Positions 44,647-54,574 are shown, counted from the stretch's first letter. The stretch is 64,000 nucleotides of DNA from Caldilineaceae bacterium (GCA_958295845.1 OY282376.1:4663022-4727021), one strand, 5' to 3'. Notes: generated by a model from the letters alone, not told the origin. Numbers and translations are program-made.

Positions 44647-46209
44647 ATGGCTGAACGCAAAAAGTTGACAACCGCTCATGGAGCGCCAGTTGGAGACAAT
44701 CAGAACTCATTGACCGCCGGCCCGCGCGGTCCACTTCTCATGCAGGATTATCAACTCCTGGAGAAGATGGCCACCTTTAACCGCGAACGCGTCCCGGAGC
44801 GGGTCGTGCATGCCAAGGGTTCGGGAGCCTTCGGAACCTTCACCGTTACAAATGATGTCTCGCGCTACACCAAAGCCAGGATATTTTCGGAAGTAGGTAA
44901 GCAGACCGACTGTCTGCTCCGCTTCTCGACCGTCGCAGGGGAACGCGGCGCCGCAGACGCTGAGCGCGACGTGCGCGGATTTGCCGTCAAGTTCTACACG
45001 GAAGACGGAAACTGGGATATGGTCGGCAACAACACCCCGGTGTTCTTCGTTCGCGATCCCTACAAATTCGGCGACTTCATCCATACCCAGAAGCGCGACC
45101 CCAAGAAAAACATGCGCTCCAGCACAGCTATGTGGGACTTCTGGTCACTCTCTCCTGAAAGCCTGCACCAGGTCACCATCCTGATGAGTGATCGCGGTCT
45201 GCCCCAGGGGTATCGTTTTGTCAACGGCTACAGCAGCCATACCTACAGCTTTATCAATGCAGACAATGAACGCTTCTGGATCAAGTTCCACTTCAAGACG
45301 ATGCAGGGCATCAAGACATGGACCAATGCCCAAGCGGCCGAGATTGTCGGGCAGGACCGAGAAAGCTCGCAGCGTGATCTCTTCGACGCCATCGAGGAAG
45401 GAAACTGTCCGCAATGGCGTGTCTGCGTCCAAGTTATGCCGGAAGAGGATGCTGAGACCTACCGCATCAACCCTTTCGATCTGACCAAGGTCTGGCCCCA
45501 TGGCGATTACCCGCTGATCGAAGTCGGCATCATGGAACTCAATCGCAATCCTGAAAACTACTTCGCGGACATCGAGCAGGCCGCCTTCGAACCCTCCAAC
45601 ATCGTTCCCGGCATCAGCTTCTCGCCAGACAAAATGCTCCAGGCGCGGATAATGTCCTACGCAGACGCCCACCGCTACCGCATCGGTGTCAACTATTCCG
45701 CCCTTCCAGCCAACCAGCCTCAGTGCCCGGTTCACACTTATCACCGCGACGGCAACTTGCGTTTTGACGGCAACGCCGGCGGTGCGGTCAACTATGAGCC
45801 TAATAGCATGGGAGGGCCGGTCGAAGATTCCGGCAGCCTCGAGCCGCCGCTGAAGGTGTCCGGCGATGCCGACCGCTATGACCATCGCGTCGGTAACGAC
45901 GACTATACGCAGCCGGGCAATCTATTCCGCCTGATGAACAGTGACCAAAAAGAGCAGCTGTTCAGCAACATCGCCGCCGCGATGGATGGCGTCCCCGAGC
46001 GCATCCAGCTGCGTCAGCTAGTCCACTTCTATAAGGCCGATCCTGACTATGCATGCGGCGTGGCCGGAAAATTGAACCTTTCCCACGCCAGCGAGCAGGT
46101 CGCTGCCCTCGCGGACCTGTCTCTGGATGAACTGATAGCGCAGACAAGCGCAGAAGCATATTCGGGACTGGCAACGCCGGAAGCGTCGCTGGCTAAAGCC
46201 GCCGACTGA
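44647..46209 (+). CDS. kat: Monofunctional haem catalase
   Basis: 520 aa, small-subunit (clade 3-like) catalase, which decomposes hydrogen peroxide. Catalytic His55 in RVPERVVHAKGSGAFG, the distal Asn in GNNTPVFFVRD, NAD(P)H-type residues around HHYFKTMQGI-like FHFKTMQGIKTW, and the proximal haem ligand Tyr338 in RIMSYADAHRYRIG are all present. Unlike most of its neighbours it prefers C-ending codons over G-ending ones, a sign of separate acquisition or high expression. A strong promoter lies upstream and a terminator downstream, so it is monocistronic. Confidence 0.96.
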   Translation: MAERKKLTTAHGAPVGDNQNSLTAGPRGPLLMQDYQLLEKMATFNRERVPERVVHAKGSGAFGTFTVTNDVSRYTKARIFSEVGKQTDCLLRFSTVAGERGAADAERDVRGFAVKFYTEDGNWDMVGNNTPVFFVRDPYKFGDFIHTQKRDPKKNMRSSTAMWDFWSLSPESLHQVTILMSDRGLPQGYRFVNGYSSHTYSFINADNERFWIKFHFKTMQGIKTWTNAQAAEIVGQDRESSQRDLFDAIEEGNCPQWRVCVQVMPEEDAETYRINPFDLTKVWPHGDYPLIEVGIMELNRNPENYFADIEQAAFEPSNIVPGISFSPDKMLQARIMSYADAHRYRIGVNYSALPANQPQCPVHTYHRDGNLRFDGNAGGAVNYEPNSMGGPVEDSGSLEPPLKVSGDADRYDHRVGNDDYTQPGNLFRLMNSDQKEQLFSNIAAAMDGVPERIQLRQLVHFYKADPDYACGVAGKLNLSHASEQVAALADLSLDELIAQTSAEAYSGLATPEASLAKAAD

Positions 46210-46300
46210 CCTCCCAGCAACGTATGCATTGAGGTCATACGCCAGGGGGAGAAGGTACACGTACGAATAGGCCTGAATTTCAATCACCGCCGCGTACAAA

Positions 46301-46327
46301 GCTGACCGGGAAATCGGTCGGCTTTTT
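46301..46327 (+). terminator. Intrinsic terminator after catalase
   Basis: GCTGACCG-GGAAAT-CGGTCGGC stem (one G-T pair) followed by TTTTT. Confidence 0.75.
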
Positions 46328-46494
46328 CGCGTCTGGGGCAGCGATACGGGGAACCTGCAGTTGTTGGACATCGTCCTATCTTGTGATCGCCAAAGTTGCC
46401 GATTCAGCACACATGATCTATATGTGCTATGGTTAGATCTGTCTGTGTTTTGCAGACGATAGAGTTCCCCATTTTTGTCAGAGAGGAGAGTTTC

Positions 46495-47292
46495 ATGCAG
46501 GTAGTAAAGAGTTATCCGGACAACATGTTTTGCTGGGTGGACCTGGCAACAACTGACCCGGCCGCGGCCAAGGAGTTTTTCAGCGGTCTTTTCGGCTGGG
46601 AGTACTTTGATATCCCGACGCCGATGGGCACGCACTACTCGCTGTGCCAGATCAACGGGTACAACGTGGCCGGCCTGAGCAACTTGCCGCAAGAGATGAT
46701 GGATCAGGGCATTCCGCCGATCTGGTCTTCTTACATCAAGCACGACGATGTCGATGCCGTGGCGGAAAAGGCAGTTGCGGCCGGTGGATCGATTGCAATG
46801 CCGGCGATGGATGTCATGGATTCAGGACGAATGATAATTATCGCGGATCCGACTGGGGCGATGGTCGGTCTGTGGCAGCCGAAAGGGCATATTGGCGCGC
46901 AGCTGGTCAACATGCCCAATGCGCTTGTCTGGAATGAACTGCAGACGAAAGACGTCGACAGCGCGCGCAGTTTCTATGGGACGGTTTTCGGCTGGGGCCA
47001 CGACCAGGATCCGAACGGGTATCATCTTTTCAAGTTGGGCGAGCGTATGCAGGCCGGCATGTTGAAGCTGGACGCCTCGTGGGGTGAGATGCAGCCCCAT
47101 TGGGGAGTCTACTTCATGTCGGAGGATATTGAGGCGACTGCGGCCAGAGTGAAGGAACTGGGCGGCGCAGTTCTTGTTCCGCCGACCGATACGGGCACGG
47201 TTGGCCGCTTCGCGGTCATCCAGGATCCGCAGGGCGGGGTCTTCACGTCGATGCAGTTTGACGGGCCGGTTGATCCGCCGCCTGGTTACTAG
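46495..47292 (+). CDS. VOC-superfamily protein with two glyoxalase-like domains
   Basis: About 265 aa. Two VOC modules: the first starts NMFCWVDLATTDPAAAKEFFSGLFGWEYFDIP, the second NALVWNELQTKDVDSARSFYGTVFGWGHDQDP; each ends in a beta strand carrying D/Q or E residues (IIIADPTGAMVGLWQPKGH; FAVIQDPQGGVFTSMQFD). This matches the hydroxymethylpyrimidine-type two-domain VOC proteins of actinobacteria and Chloroflexota. Start ATG 46495 with GAGGAG. Enzymatic activity unknown. Confidence 0.88.
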   Translation: MQVVKSYPDNMFCWVDLATTDPAAAKEFFSGLFGWEYFDIPTPMGTHYSLCQINGYNVAGLSNLPQEMMDQGIPPIWSSYIKHDDVDAVAEKAVAAGGSIAMPAMDVMDSGRMIIIADPTGAMVGLWQPKGHIGAQLVNMPNALVWNELQTKDVDSARSFYGTVFGWGHDQDPNGYHLFKLGERMQAGMLKLDASWGEMQPHWGVYFMSEDIEATAARVKELGGAVLVPPTDTGTVGRFAVIQDPQGGVFTSMQFDGPVDPPPGY

Positions 47293-47399
47293 GAAGGCGA
47301 CTAGGGACGCCGCCAGTGACTGCGTTGTGTATTGCGTAGGCAGGGCGGTGTTCCCTAGTTTTGATGAAGGCTGGTTGTAGGGCGGTCTTTTGCGAGGCC

Positions 47400-47881
47400 G
47401 AGAATTGTGTCAGGGAAGGGGAATTATATACTTGACACCAGTAAAGGCGTTCTTTCTTGAGGTACAGCCTGCATATCATGGTAGGGGTGATGCGAAACTT
47501 AGTGCCATGATCCCTCAGGCTGTTGCTCCCAGGCTTGGCTTCCCTGCAATCGAAGTCCAGGGCGATTGAACCCCGCATCAGTTCGCAGATGAAATCAGCC
47601 AGGTGAAACGTCTCGTAAGCGTCCGCGTAGATGAAGCGGACGCTTCGCTTGTTGCGCTCACCTTTGACCAACAGAAGCCTCCTCAGTTTCGAACCCGCCG
47701 CCGCTATCAAGTTATCGCGGCTCCGAAAAGGCACCGGCCCGTTCCCCTTCAGTGGCCGGACAACCACTTGCCCCGTTGTTGGATCGATTTTTAAGCGGTC
47801 AGAACGCCCCGGAAGGTATGTCGGAATTGAGCGCCCCTGGACCCTACTCCTTCGCTGGAATCTGGTTTTGACATGACTGCC
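47400..47881 (-). pseudogene. C-terminal remnant of an MvaI/BcnI-type restriction nuclease
   Basis: Frame open from just after a stop codon at 47882-47884, with no ATG/GTG in the first conserved stretch. It reads RSDRLKIDPTTGQVVVRPLKGNGP, then SKLRRLLLVKGERN, FHLADFICELMRGSIALDFDC and SLRDHGTKFRITPTMICRLY. In the MvaI/BcnI nuclease family the C-terminal part has a KIDWE-like strand, an LCRGI-type helix, a DIR strand and a HGTxFRI motif; the order here matches from memory of the family. The N-terminal catalytic half is missing, and the tail runs into the end of the VOC gene without a clean stop. Confidence 0.5.
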
Positions 47882-47958
47882 CTAGCCTGATACACTCGGC
47901 GATGAAAGATATTGACCACTTAGATATAGCAGTCCAAGAGGTTAAAGGGGAGGTCACT

Positions 47959-49110
47959 ATGAGAGCCGTCGTGTACCAGGGTCCGTTCAGCGTTGCCGTA
48001 GAGGAAGTTCCCGATCCCGAGATAATGCATCCGAATGACGTAATCGTCAAGATTACTTCGAGTTGCATCTGCGGCTCCGACCTGCACATGTATGAGGGTC
48101 GGACTGCGGCCGAACCGGGCATCGTCTTCGGACACGAGAACATGGGTATAGTCGAAGATGTCGGGTCCGCTGTGAAAACCTTGTCCGTAGGCGACAGGGT
48201 CGTGATGCCGTTCAACGTCGGCTGCGGCTTCTGCAAGAACTGCCAGCGGGGGTTTACGGGTTTCTGCCTCACTGTCAACCCTGGATTTGCCGGCGGCGCG
48301 TATGGATACGTGGCAATGGGACCATGGCGCGGCGGGCAAGCCGAGTACATTCAGGTGCCTTACGCGGACTTCAACTGTCTGCCTCTTCCGTCCGGGGATG
48401 CATTCGAGTGGGATTTCTCTCTTCTGGCGGACATATTTCCCACGGGTTATCACGGCACTGAGCTTGCCGACGTGAGTCCCGGCGAGAGCGTCGCCGTGTG
48501 GGGCGCGGGGCCGGTCGGTCTGATGGCCACCTATAGCTGCATCATCAGAGGGGCGGCGGAGGTCTATACCATCGATCACGTGCAGGAGCGGCTGGACAAG
48601 GCCAGCGAGATTGGCGGTATTCCCATCAATTTCGATGAAGGCAATCCCGTGGAGCAGATCAGGGACATGCGCAATGGCGACGGTGTGGACAAGACGGTCG
48701 ACGCTGTGGGCTATCAGGCCGCCGCGCAAGGATCGTCCGCCGCCGGAGGCGAGCAGACCGAGATTCCCAACGTGGTCCTGAATCAGATGATCGACCTGAT
48801 CAATCCCACGGGGATCATGGGCATTCCGGGCCTTTATGTGCCATCGGACCCCGGTGGAGTGGACGAGGGCGCCAAGAGGGGCTCTCTGGCCATCGACTTC
48901 GGGAAACTTTTTGAGAAGGGTCTGAAGCTGGGGACGGGTCAATGCAACGTGAAGCAGTACAACGCCTACTTGCGCGACCTTATCATATCCGGCAAGGCCA
49001 CTCCCAGCTTCGTTGTGTCCCACGAGGTTCCGCTGGACGACGCCGCCGACGCCTATGACAAGTTTGACAAGCGCATCGAAGGGTACACCAAGATCCTCCT
49101 GAAACCTTAA
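47959..49110 (+). CDS. Zinc-dependent alcohol/formaldehyde dehydrogenase
   Basis: About 383 aa medium-chain dehydrogenase. Catalytic zinc ligands in CICGSDLHMYEG (Cys near 40) and GHENMG (His/Glu); structural zinc loop VGCGFCKNCQRGFTGFC (four Cys). NAD-binding VWGAGPVGLMA precedes IDHVQERL. The insertion around AAGGEQTEIPNVVLNQMI and the overall length fit the glutathione-independent formaldehyde dehydrogenase subgroup rather than simple ADH. Start ATG 47959 with AAGGGGAGG. Confidence 0.92.
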   Translation: MRAVVYQGPFSVAVEEVPDPEIMHPNDVIVKITSSCICGSDLHMYEGRTAAEPGIVFGHENMGIVEDVGSAVKTLSVGDRVVMPFNVGCGFCKNCQRGFTGFCLTVNPGFAGGAYGYVAMGPWRGGQAEYIQVPYADFNCLPLPSGDAFEWDFSLLADIFPTGYHGTELADVSPGESVAVWGAGPVGLMATYSCIIRGAAEVYTIDHVQERLDKASEIGGIPINFDEGNPVEQIRDMRNGDGVDKTVDAVGYQAAAQGSSAAGGEQTEIPNVVLNQMIDLINPTGIMGIPGLYVPSDPGGVDEGAKRGSLAIDFGKLFEKGLKLGTGQCNVKQYNAYLRDLIISGKATPSFVVSHEVPLDDAADAYDKFDKRIEGYTKILLKP

Positions 49111-49335
49111 ACAGAACGCGCCGGTTCGTTCCCGGGCAGCACGTACTTAGGGAAGCAGGGGAAGTGGGTGCGGCATCACACCCACACCATATCCCGGCCC
49201 ACGTGTGATCACTCGAGCTGCAAAGCTTCTCCCTGCATGTTCGGGAACGGCACGCGCGCTTAAAGCGCAGGCAGACGCTAAAACAGCTGCCCTTGAACTT
49301 CAACTACGAGATTGACAGGCGCAGGAGGTAAAGTC

Positions 49336-50343
49336 ATGCGGGTAGGCAGCGAAGGGCATTCATACGACTGGATCGACAATTGGGCCAAGCTTCCCGAAGG
49401 TGAAAGCTCACACAAGGGATGGGCGCATCCGGGCATCGTTGTCACGGAATCGGGAAACGTTATGACCAGCCACCCCGGCGATCCGGAAGTGATGACCTAC
49501 GACGGGGACGGCAACCTGATTTCCTCGTGGCGCGGCGACTTTGCCGAGGCGCATGGGATCACCCTCATCAACGAGGACGGAGTCGAGTATCTGTGGATTG
49601 TGGACCACGGCTCCAAGAATCACTATCTTCACGGCTACCAGAACCCTCCGGGCGTGGGCGAAGCGCACGGTCAGGTATTCAAGACGACATTGGACGGTGA
49701 AGTGGTCATGAGGCTGGAGACGCCTCCCCTTCCCATATACAAAGACACACGCTACGCCCCCACAACCGTCGCGGTGAACGAGGAGCGTTTTGGTGGCAAC
49801 GGCGACATCTGGGTGGGCGATGGGTACGGCGCGTACCAAGTCCACAGGTTCACGAAGGATGGCGAGCATGTCAGCAGCATCAACGGCGAGGAAGGGGCCG
49901 GGGCCTACAACTGCCCGCACGGCATCTTCTTTGATTATCGCAAGTCCGAGCCGGAGCTCTACGTGGCGGACAGGGCCAACGACCGCGTTCAGGTCTACGA
50001 CATGGAGGGTGGATTCCGGCGGATGTTTGGTGACGGTTTTCTGAACACGCCCAGTTGTTTCGCGACACATGGCGATCTGATGATCATCGCCGAGCTTCGC
50101 GCCCGCCTCGTGGTCACAGATATAAACGATGAACTGGTCACGTACCTCGGCGACAACAAGCAGGTGTGCGATGTTGAGGGCTGGCCCAACAATGTGAACG
50201 AATCGGGGCAGTCAGTACGCACGAGCCACCTGGAGACGGGCAAGTTCAACAGCCCTCACGGTTTGGCAGCCGACGCCAGCGGTAACCTGTATGTGGCCGA
50301 ATGGCTCATTGGGGGCAGGGTAACCAGACTGAATAGGGCCTAA
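49336..50343 (+). CDS. NHL/6-bladed beta-propeller protein (PAL-lyase-like)
   Basis: About 335 aa. Repeating blade units such as GWAHPGIVVTESGNVMTSHPGDPEVMTYDGDGNLISSW, AHGITLINEDGVEYLWIVDHGSKN, NGDIWVGDGYGAYQVHRFTKDG, YNCPHGIFFDYRKSEPELYVADRANDRVQVYD and FNSPHGLAADASGNLYVAEW. The conserved His residues in AHGI, CPHGI and SPHGL resemble the metal-binding core of peptidyl-alpha-hydroxyglycine lyase-like propellers. No signal peptide. AGGAGG precedes ATG 49336. Downstream of the dehydrogenase on the same strand; the shared pathway is not known. Confidence 0.85.
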   Translation: MRVGSEGHSYDWIDNWAKLPEGESSHKGWAHPGIVVTESGNVMTSHPGDPEVMTYDGDGNLISSWRGDFAEAHGITLINEDGVEYLWIVDHGSKNHYLHGYQNPPGVGEAHGQVFKTTLDGEVVMRLETPPLPIYKDTRYAPTTVAVNEERFGGNGDIWVGDGYGAYQVHRFTKDGEHVSSINGEEGAGAYNCPHGIFFDYRKSEPELYVADRANDRVQVYDMEGGFRRMFGDGFLNTPSCFATHGDLMIIAELRARLVVTDINDELVTYLGDNKQVCDVEGWPNNVNESGQSVRTSHLETGKFNSPHGLAADASGNLYVAEWLIGGRVTRLNRA

Positions 50344-50429
50344 ACGCCCTGGGGACGCTTTGCGTCGCCGCCTGACAAACGAGAGTAAGCCACCACACGT
50401 CCTGCCGGAATTCCGGCACGGTGGCAAGG

Positions 50430-50463
50430 GGGACTGCACGGTTGTTGCGGTCCCTTTTCTTTG
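50430..50463 (+). terminator. Intrinsic terminator after the propeller gene
   Basis: GGGACTGCA-N7-TGCGGTCCC stem (one G-T pair) followed by TTTTCTTT. A separate palindrome TGCCGGAATTCCGGCA sits just before it at about 50403-50418. Confidence 0.7.
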
Positions 50464-50608
50464 CTTCTACGGTTACGCGCCAAGTTAGCGCGGCTTTTCC
50501 CCTCTTTCCAATCCCTGCTATAGTATCCCGGACAGCGCAGACCGCTTAGCGCGGCCGCGCGACCACCCTGAAAACCCTTTCGAACTATTGCACCAGGAAA
50601 CAAACGGA

Positions 50609-51757
50609 ATGTCCTCTCACTCGATGCTCGGCGCTTACGGCTCGTGGGCGGCTGCCCTTGCCGGTGAAGGTCCCAGTTTTCTCTCGTTCCGCCACACGCA
50701 TTGGGCGGACCCGGCGGCGTGGCGGCCGGCCGCGCGCCAGCGATTTCGCGAGCGGGTGGCGATGCCGGACACGGGCGGCGCGGTGGATAGCCGGACTGAA
50801 CGCCGGTACGAATATGACGGGTTGGAGGTGGAGGAGCTCTCCTGGCAGCTGCCCTACGGCCCGCGTACGGAGGCAGTATTGCTGAAACCGGCGGGTGCGC
50901 GCGGTCCGTTGCCGGCCGTGCTGGCCCTACACGATCACGGCGGCCACAAGTTCCACGGCTGGCAGAAGATCACGCGTACGGACAGTGAGCAGAACGCGGT
51001 CAACACCGACCACCAGGCGCGTGCGTACGGCGGCGCGCCGTGGGCCAATCGTCTGGCCAAGCGGGGGTATGCGGTCCTGGTGCCAGACGCGTTCGCCTTT
51101 GGCAGCCGCCGCGTCCGCATCGCGGACCTGCCGGCGGCAATTCGCGACGGGATGGACGAGCAGGAGACGGACGACCCGGAATACATTGCCGCTTACAACC
51201 GCTGGGCCGGCGGTCACGAGTCGATCGTGGCGAAGTCGTTGCTCAGTGCGGGGACGACCTGGGCGGGGGTGTGGCTGGCCGAGGATGTACATGCGTTGGA
51301 CGTGCTGTGCGCGCGTGACGATGTGGACGCGGAGCGGGTCGGCATTGGTGGGTTGTCAGGCGGGGGGCTGCGCACGGTCTACCTGGGCGGGCTGGATGAC
51401 CGGGTGCGCTGTGCGGTCTGTGTGGGCATGATGACGACGTGGCGGGACTTTCTGCTCAACAAAAGCCATACGCATACCTGGATGATCTACGTGCCGCATT
51501 TGCCGACGGAGATGGACTACCCGGACATTCTGGGGATGCGGGCGCCGTTGCCGACGTTGGTACAGAATAATACGGAAGACCCCCTGTTCACGCTCGCGGA
51601 GATGAGGCGGGCTGACGTGATGTTGCGCCAGGTGTACGAGAAGGCGAACGCGGCCGAACAGTACAGCTGCACATTTTATGCCGGCGAGCACAAGTTCGAC
51701 ATCGCAATGCAGGAGGAGGCGTTCGACTGGTTTGACCGCTGGCTGGCGGCGTCCTGA
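50609..51757 (+). CDS. Alpha/beta hydrolase (dienelactone hydrolase / acetyl-xylan-esterase-like)
   Basis: About 382 aa. Oxyanion region LALHDHGGHKFHGWQK, then LAKRGYAVLVPDAFAFGSRRV, the nucleophile elbow GIGGLSGGGLRTVYLGGLD (Ser in GLSGG), a distal acid in NNTEDPLF and a catalytic His in FYAGEHKFD. No signal peptide. Length and the long insertion with AAYNRWAGGHESIVAKSLLSAGTTWAGVWLAEDVHALDVL match abhydrolase_7-type esterases of catabolic clusters. Start ATG 50609; a TTG at 50588 is less likely. First gene of a seven-gene run. Confidence 0.87.
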   Translation: MSSHSMLGAYGSWAAALAGEGPSFLSFRHTHWADPAAWRPAARQRFRERVAMPDTGGAVDSRTERRYEYDGLEVEELSWQLPYGPRTEAVLLKPAGARGPLPAVLALHDHGGHKFHGWQKITRTDSEQNAVNTDHQARAYGGAPWANRLAKRGYAVLVPDAFAFGSRRVRIADLPAAIRDGMDEQETDDPEYIAAYNRWAGGHESIVAKSLLSAGTTWAGVWLAEDVHALDVLCARDDVDAERVGIGGLSGGGLRTVYLGGLDDRVRCAVCVGMMTTWRDFLLNKSHTHTWMIYVPHLPTEMDYPDILGMRAPLPTLVQNNTEDPLFTLAEMRRADVMLRQVYEKANAAEQYSCTFYAGEHKFDIAMQEEAFDWFDRWLAAS

Positions 51758-51836
51758 CACACCCGGGTTTGGATAGAACAGGCAGAAGAGACAGTTGCAT
51801 CAACCGCCGCGAGGCGCGGCAGAAACGGAGAGTCCC

Positions 51837-54404
51837 ATGAATCCAGTCTCCCCACACTTCACGCCCGTTGATCTGTCGAATTCCTTCAATGCCGGACGCG
51901 CCGAGCTTCCGGAGACTTTGCGCGTGCCCTCTTTGCTCGCAGACAGGGCGGGATCAACTGCATTCAACGGAATCCCCTTTTTGCTTGGGGGATTTGAAGG
52001 CCCCGCGGCTATCTTGCTGGACGGGGAAACGGTGACCGTCGAACTGGAAGGAGAATGCGCCACCTACGCAGTATTTCTGCATGCGGTGGCGGACCGCGTC
52101 ACCAACTATCTGGACGGGTTTGCCGACTTCGCGCAGGACGGGAACGAGTTGGGCGAGCATGTCTCCTCCTACGTCTTTGAATACGAGGACGGCAGCCGCC
52201 AGGAAACGGCGGTCCGACGCCGATTTGGTATCCAGCAGAGTCGCGTTGTGTGGGGCGGCAGCCCCTTCGAAACGGTTCCGGCGGCGAAGGCCACTGTCTT
52301 CAATTCGGCAACGGAGGAGACTCAGTTGGGGCGGGTCCCAAGCACGGACTACGGCCGCGGCGAAACGCGCACCAGTTCGGGGCGCGATCAGATGGAAGAG
52401 AAGATGTGGCTTTACGCTCTGGAGAACCCGCATCCTGACAAGCCGATCCGCCGTCTGATTTTACAGCCGCGCAACGAAGGGTCAACCGTTTACGCTATCA
52501 GCCTGACGAACGTGGATGAGCATCCTCTGCGCCCGGGCGTGCGCCGCAAACTGCGGCTGACGCTGCCGGAAGGCGTCGAGTTCAATGCCATCGGCGAGTA
52601 CGAGGACCTGGCTATCGATCTGGGCTATGTGATCTCCGCCCGCGCCGCGTTCGATTACGACGGCGGCCGCTGGCTGGGTGATGAGGCGAACGTCCAGCCC
52701 GCTTTATCGCAGCGGGACCTGATCATCGAGTACAGCGCGCATCCGCAGGCTTGGCTGCACGTCGGCGTGGACAGCGACGAGCCGATAGTCTATGACCTGT
52801 CGCAACTTGAAGGGGGCCAAGCTTCGGATACCATCGTCGGGGTGGCGCCGGCCCACCGGCTGGTCGACGTGCGGGTGGTGCAGAAGGGGACCAACAACCT
52901 GGTACCGGTGCGCATTCATTTCCACGGTGAGCACGGCGAGTATCTGCCGCCGCGCGGCCGCCATCGCAAGGTCAATCCGCACTGGTTTGAGGACAACTAC
53001 GGCGAGTTCGTCAACGGCCGCAACCAGTATTGCTACGTCGACGGCCATTGCGAGGTGGATATGCCGCTTGGCGAGGTTTACGTGGAGATCACCAAGGGCT
53101 ATGAGACGGCGCCGGTGCGCAAACAGGTCACAGTTGCGGAGGACACGGATGAACTGGTCTTCGAGCTGGAACGGGTGCTGCCATGGCGGGAAAAGGGCTG
53201 GGTCACCGCGGATACGCATGTTCACTTTCTGAGTCCTTCGACTGCGCTGCTGGAGGGCCAGGCCGAGGACGTGCATGTCGTCAATCTGCTGGCCAGCCAG
53301 TGGGGCGAGATGTTCAGCAATGTCAGCGACTTTGACGGCAGGACAACGCTGGGGGCGCGCGAGTTCGGCGGCGACGGCGAATTTCTGGTGCGGGTCGGGA
53401 CCGAAAACCGGATGCAGATCCTCGGACACATTTCGCTGCTGGGCTACAACGGCAAGATGATCCACCCGCTTTGCAGCGGCGGCCCGTCGGAGTCGGCCCT
53501 GGGCGATCCGCAGGAGGTGGTGATGGCCGAGTGGGCGCAGAAGTGCATCGACCAGGGCGGACTGGTGGTGATGCCGCACGCGCCGAACCCGCAACTGGAG
53601 CGTGCCGCGGACATCGTCCTCGGCCTGATCCATGCCATCGAGATGATGACCTTCAACCCCTGTGAACGGGAGCTCAACCCCTACGGTATCGCCGACTGGT
53701 ACCGTTATCTCAATCTCGGCTATCAGCTGCCGATCGTGGGCGGCTCGGACAAGATGGCGGCTTCGTCGCAGCTGGGCGGCGTGCGCACCTACGCGCATCT
53801 GGGTGAGCGGGAATTTACGTACGAGAACTGGATGGCGGCGGTGCAGGCGGGCAACACCTTCATGACGATCGGCCCGCTGGCGGAGGTGACGGTTGAGGGC
53901 GTGGCGCCGGGTGGGCAGGTTCAGCTGCCGGCCGGAGGCGGGAGTGTGGGCGTCGACTGGCGGGTCGAGTCGGTGCTGATACCGATCGAGCAGGTGGAGG
54001 TGATCCAAGGTGGGCTGGTAGTAGACCAGATAGACGTGAAGGGAGAATACAGCGCGGCCGGCAGTGTCCAGGTTGCGGTTACGGGTTCATCGTGGATCGC
54101 GCTGCGGGTGCGGGGGAGCTATACCGGCGCGGCGGGCGAGATCGCGGCGCACACGAGCGCGGTGCAGACGTTGGTGGCGGACAGCCCGCTATTCAACGAG
54201 GGGGACTCTTCGGCGGTGTTGGAGCAGATCGAGGGCGCGATAGCCTATGTGGACACGATCGCGCCGCGGCCGAATGCGCAGCGTTTTCGGGAGATGCGGG
54301 CGGTGCTGGAGGCGGCCCACAACCGGCTGCACCAGCGCATGCACGCGCACGGTATTTTCCACGAGCACACGCCGGTGCACGGGCACGAGGACGACGGTGG
54401 TTAG
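51837..54404 (+). CDS. CehA/McbA-family metallohydrolase with PHP domain
   Basis: About 855 aa. The N-terminal 450 residues are beta-rich binding modules (VYVEITKGYETAPVRKQVTVAEDTDELVFELERVLPWREKGWV). The PHP-type catalytic domain follows: TADTHVHFLSP with His461 and His463, GTENRMQILGHISLLGY, VVMPHAPNPQLERAADIVLG and PIVGGSDKMAASSQLGG (GSDxH variant). A C-terminal beta sandwich and a His-rich tail (MHAHGIFHEHTPVHGHEDD) end the protein. Known relatives hydrolyse carbamate or carboxylic ester substrates; the natural substrate here is unknown. ATG 51837 with GGAG. Confidence 0.86.
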   Translation: MNPVSPHFTPVDLSNSFNAGRAELPETLRVPSLLADRAGSTAFNGIPFLLGGFEGPAAILLDGETVTVELEGECATYAVFLHAVADRVTNYLDGFADFAQDGNELGEHVSSYVFEYEDGSRQETAVRRRFGIQQSRVVWGGSPFETVPAAKATVFNSATEETQLGRVPSTDYGRGETRTSSGRDQMEEKMWLYALENPHPDKPIRRLILQPRNEGSTVYAISLTNVDEHPLRPGVRRKLRLTLPEGVEFNAIGEYEDLAIDLGYVISARAAFDYDGGRWLGDEANVQPALSQRDLIIEYSAHPQAWLHVGVDSDEPIVYDLSQLEGGQASDTIVGVAPAHRLVDVRVVQKGTNNLVPVRIHFHGEHGEYLPPRGRHRKVNPHWFEDNYGEFVNGRNQYCYVDGHCEVDMPLGEVYVEITKGYETAPVRKQVTVAEDTDELVFELERVLPWREKGWVTADTHVHFLSPSTALLEGQAEDVHVVNLLASQWGEMFSNVSDFDGRTTLGAREFGGDGEFLVRVGTENRMQILGHISLLGYNGKMIHPLCSGGPSESALGDPQEVVMAEWAQKCIDQGGLVVMPHAPNPQLERAADIVLGLIHAIEMMTFNPCERELNPYGIADWYRYLNLGYQLPIVGGSDKMAASSQLGGVRTYAHLGEREFTYENWMAAVQAGNTFMTIGPLAEVTVEGVAPGGQVQLPAGGGSVGVDWRVESVLIPIEQVEVIQGGLVVDQIDVKGEYSAAGSVQVAVTGSSWIALRVRGSYTGAAGEIAAHTSAVQTLVADSPLFNEGDSSAVLEQIEGAIAYVDTIAPRPNAQRFREMRAVLEAAHNRLHQRMHAHGIFHEHTPVHGHEDDGG

Positions 54405-54421
54405 CGGCTAGTGGTTCGTGA
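54404..54421 (+). repeat. GTGGTTA/GTGGTTC tract after the metallohydrolase gene
   Basis: GTGGTTAGCGGCTAGTGG, a short heptad-type tract in the gap. Confidence 0.4.
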
Positions 54422-54574
54422 CGCCTCTTATTGGTGATCTTTGATTGGTGTTGGGCTGTTGACGTCGAGCACGATAGGGGTCGGGATTTTTCAGTTATGG
54501 GGCGCGCGTGTTTGGGGTTTGGCGACAGGTTAGCGTTCTGGTGGATATTCTAGATGAGTGATAGGGACGGAGAC

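Noticed and set aside
46410..46435. AGCACA...TGTGCT inverted repeat upstream of the VOC gene
   Set aside because: Arms are only six bases with mismatches on extension, so not enough for an operator claim.
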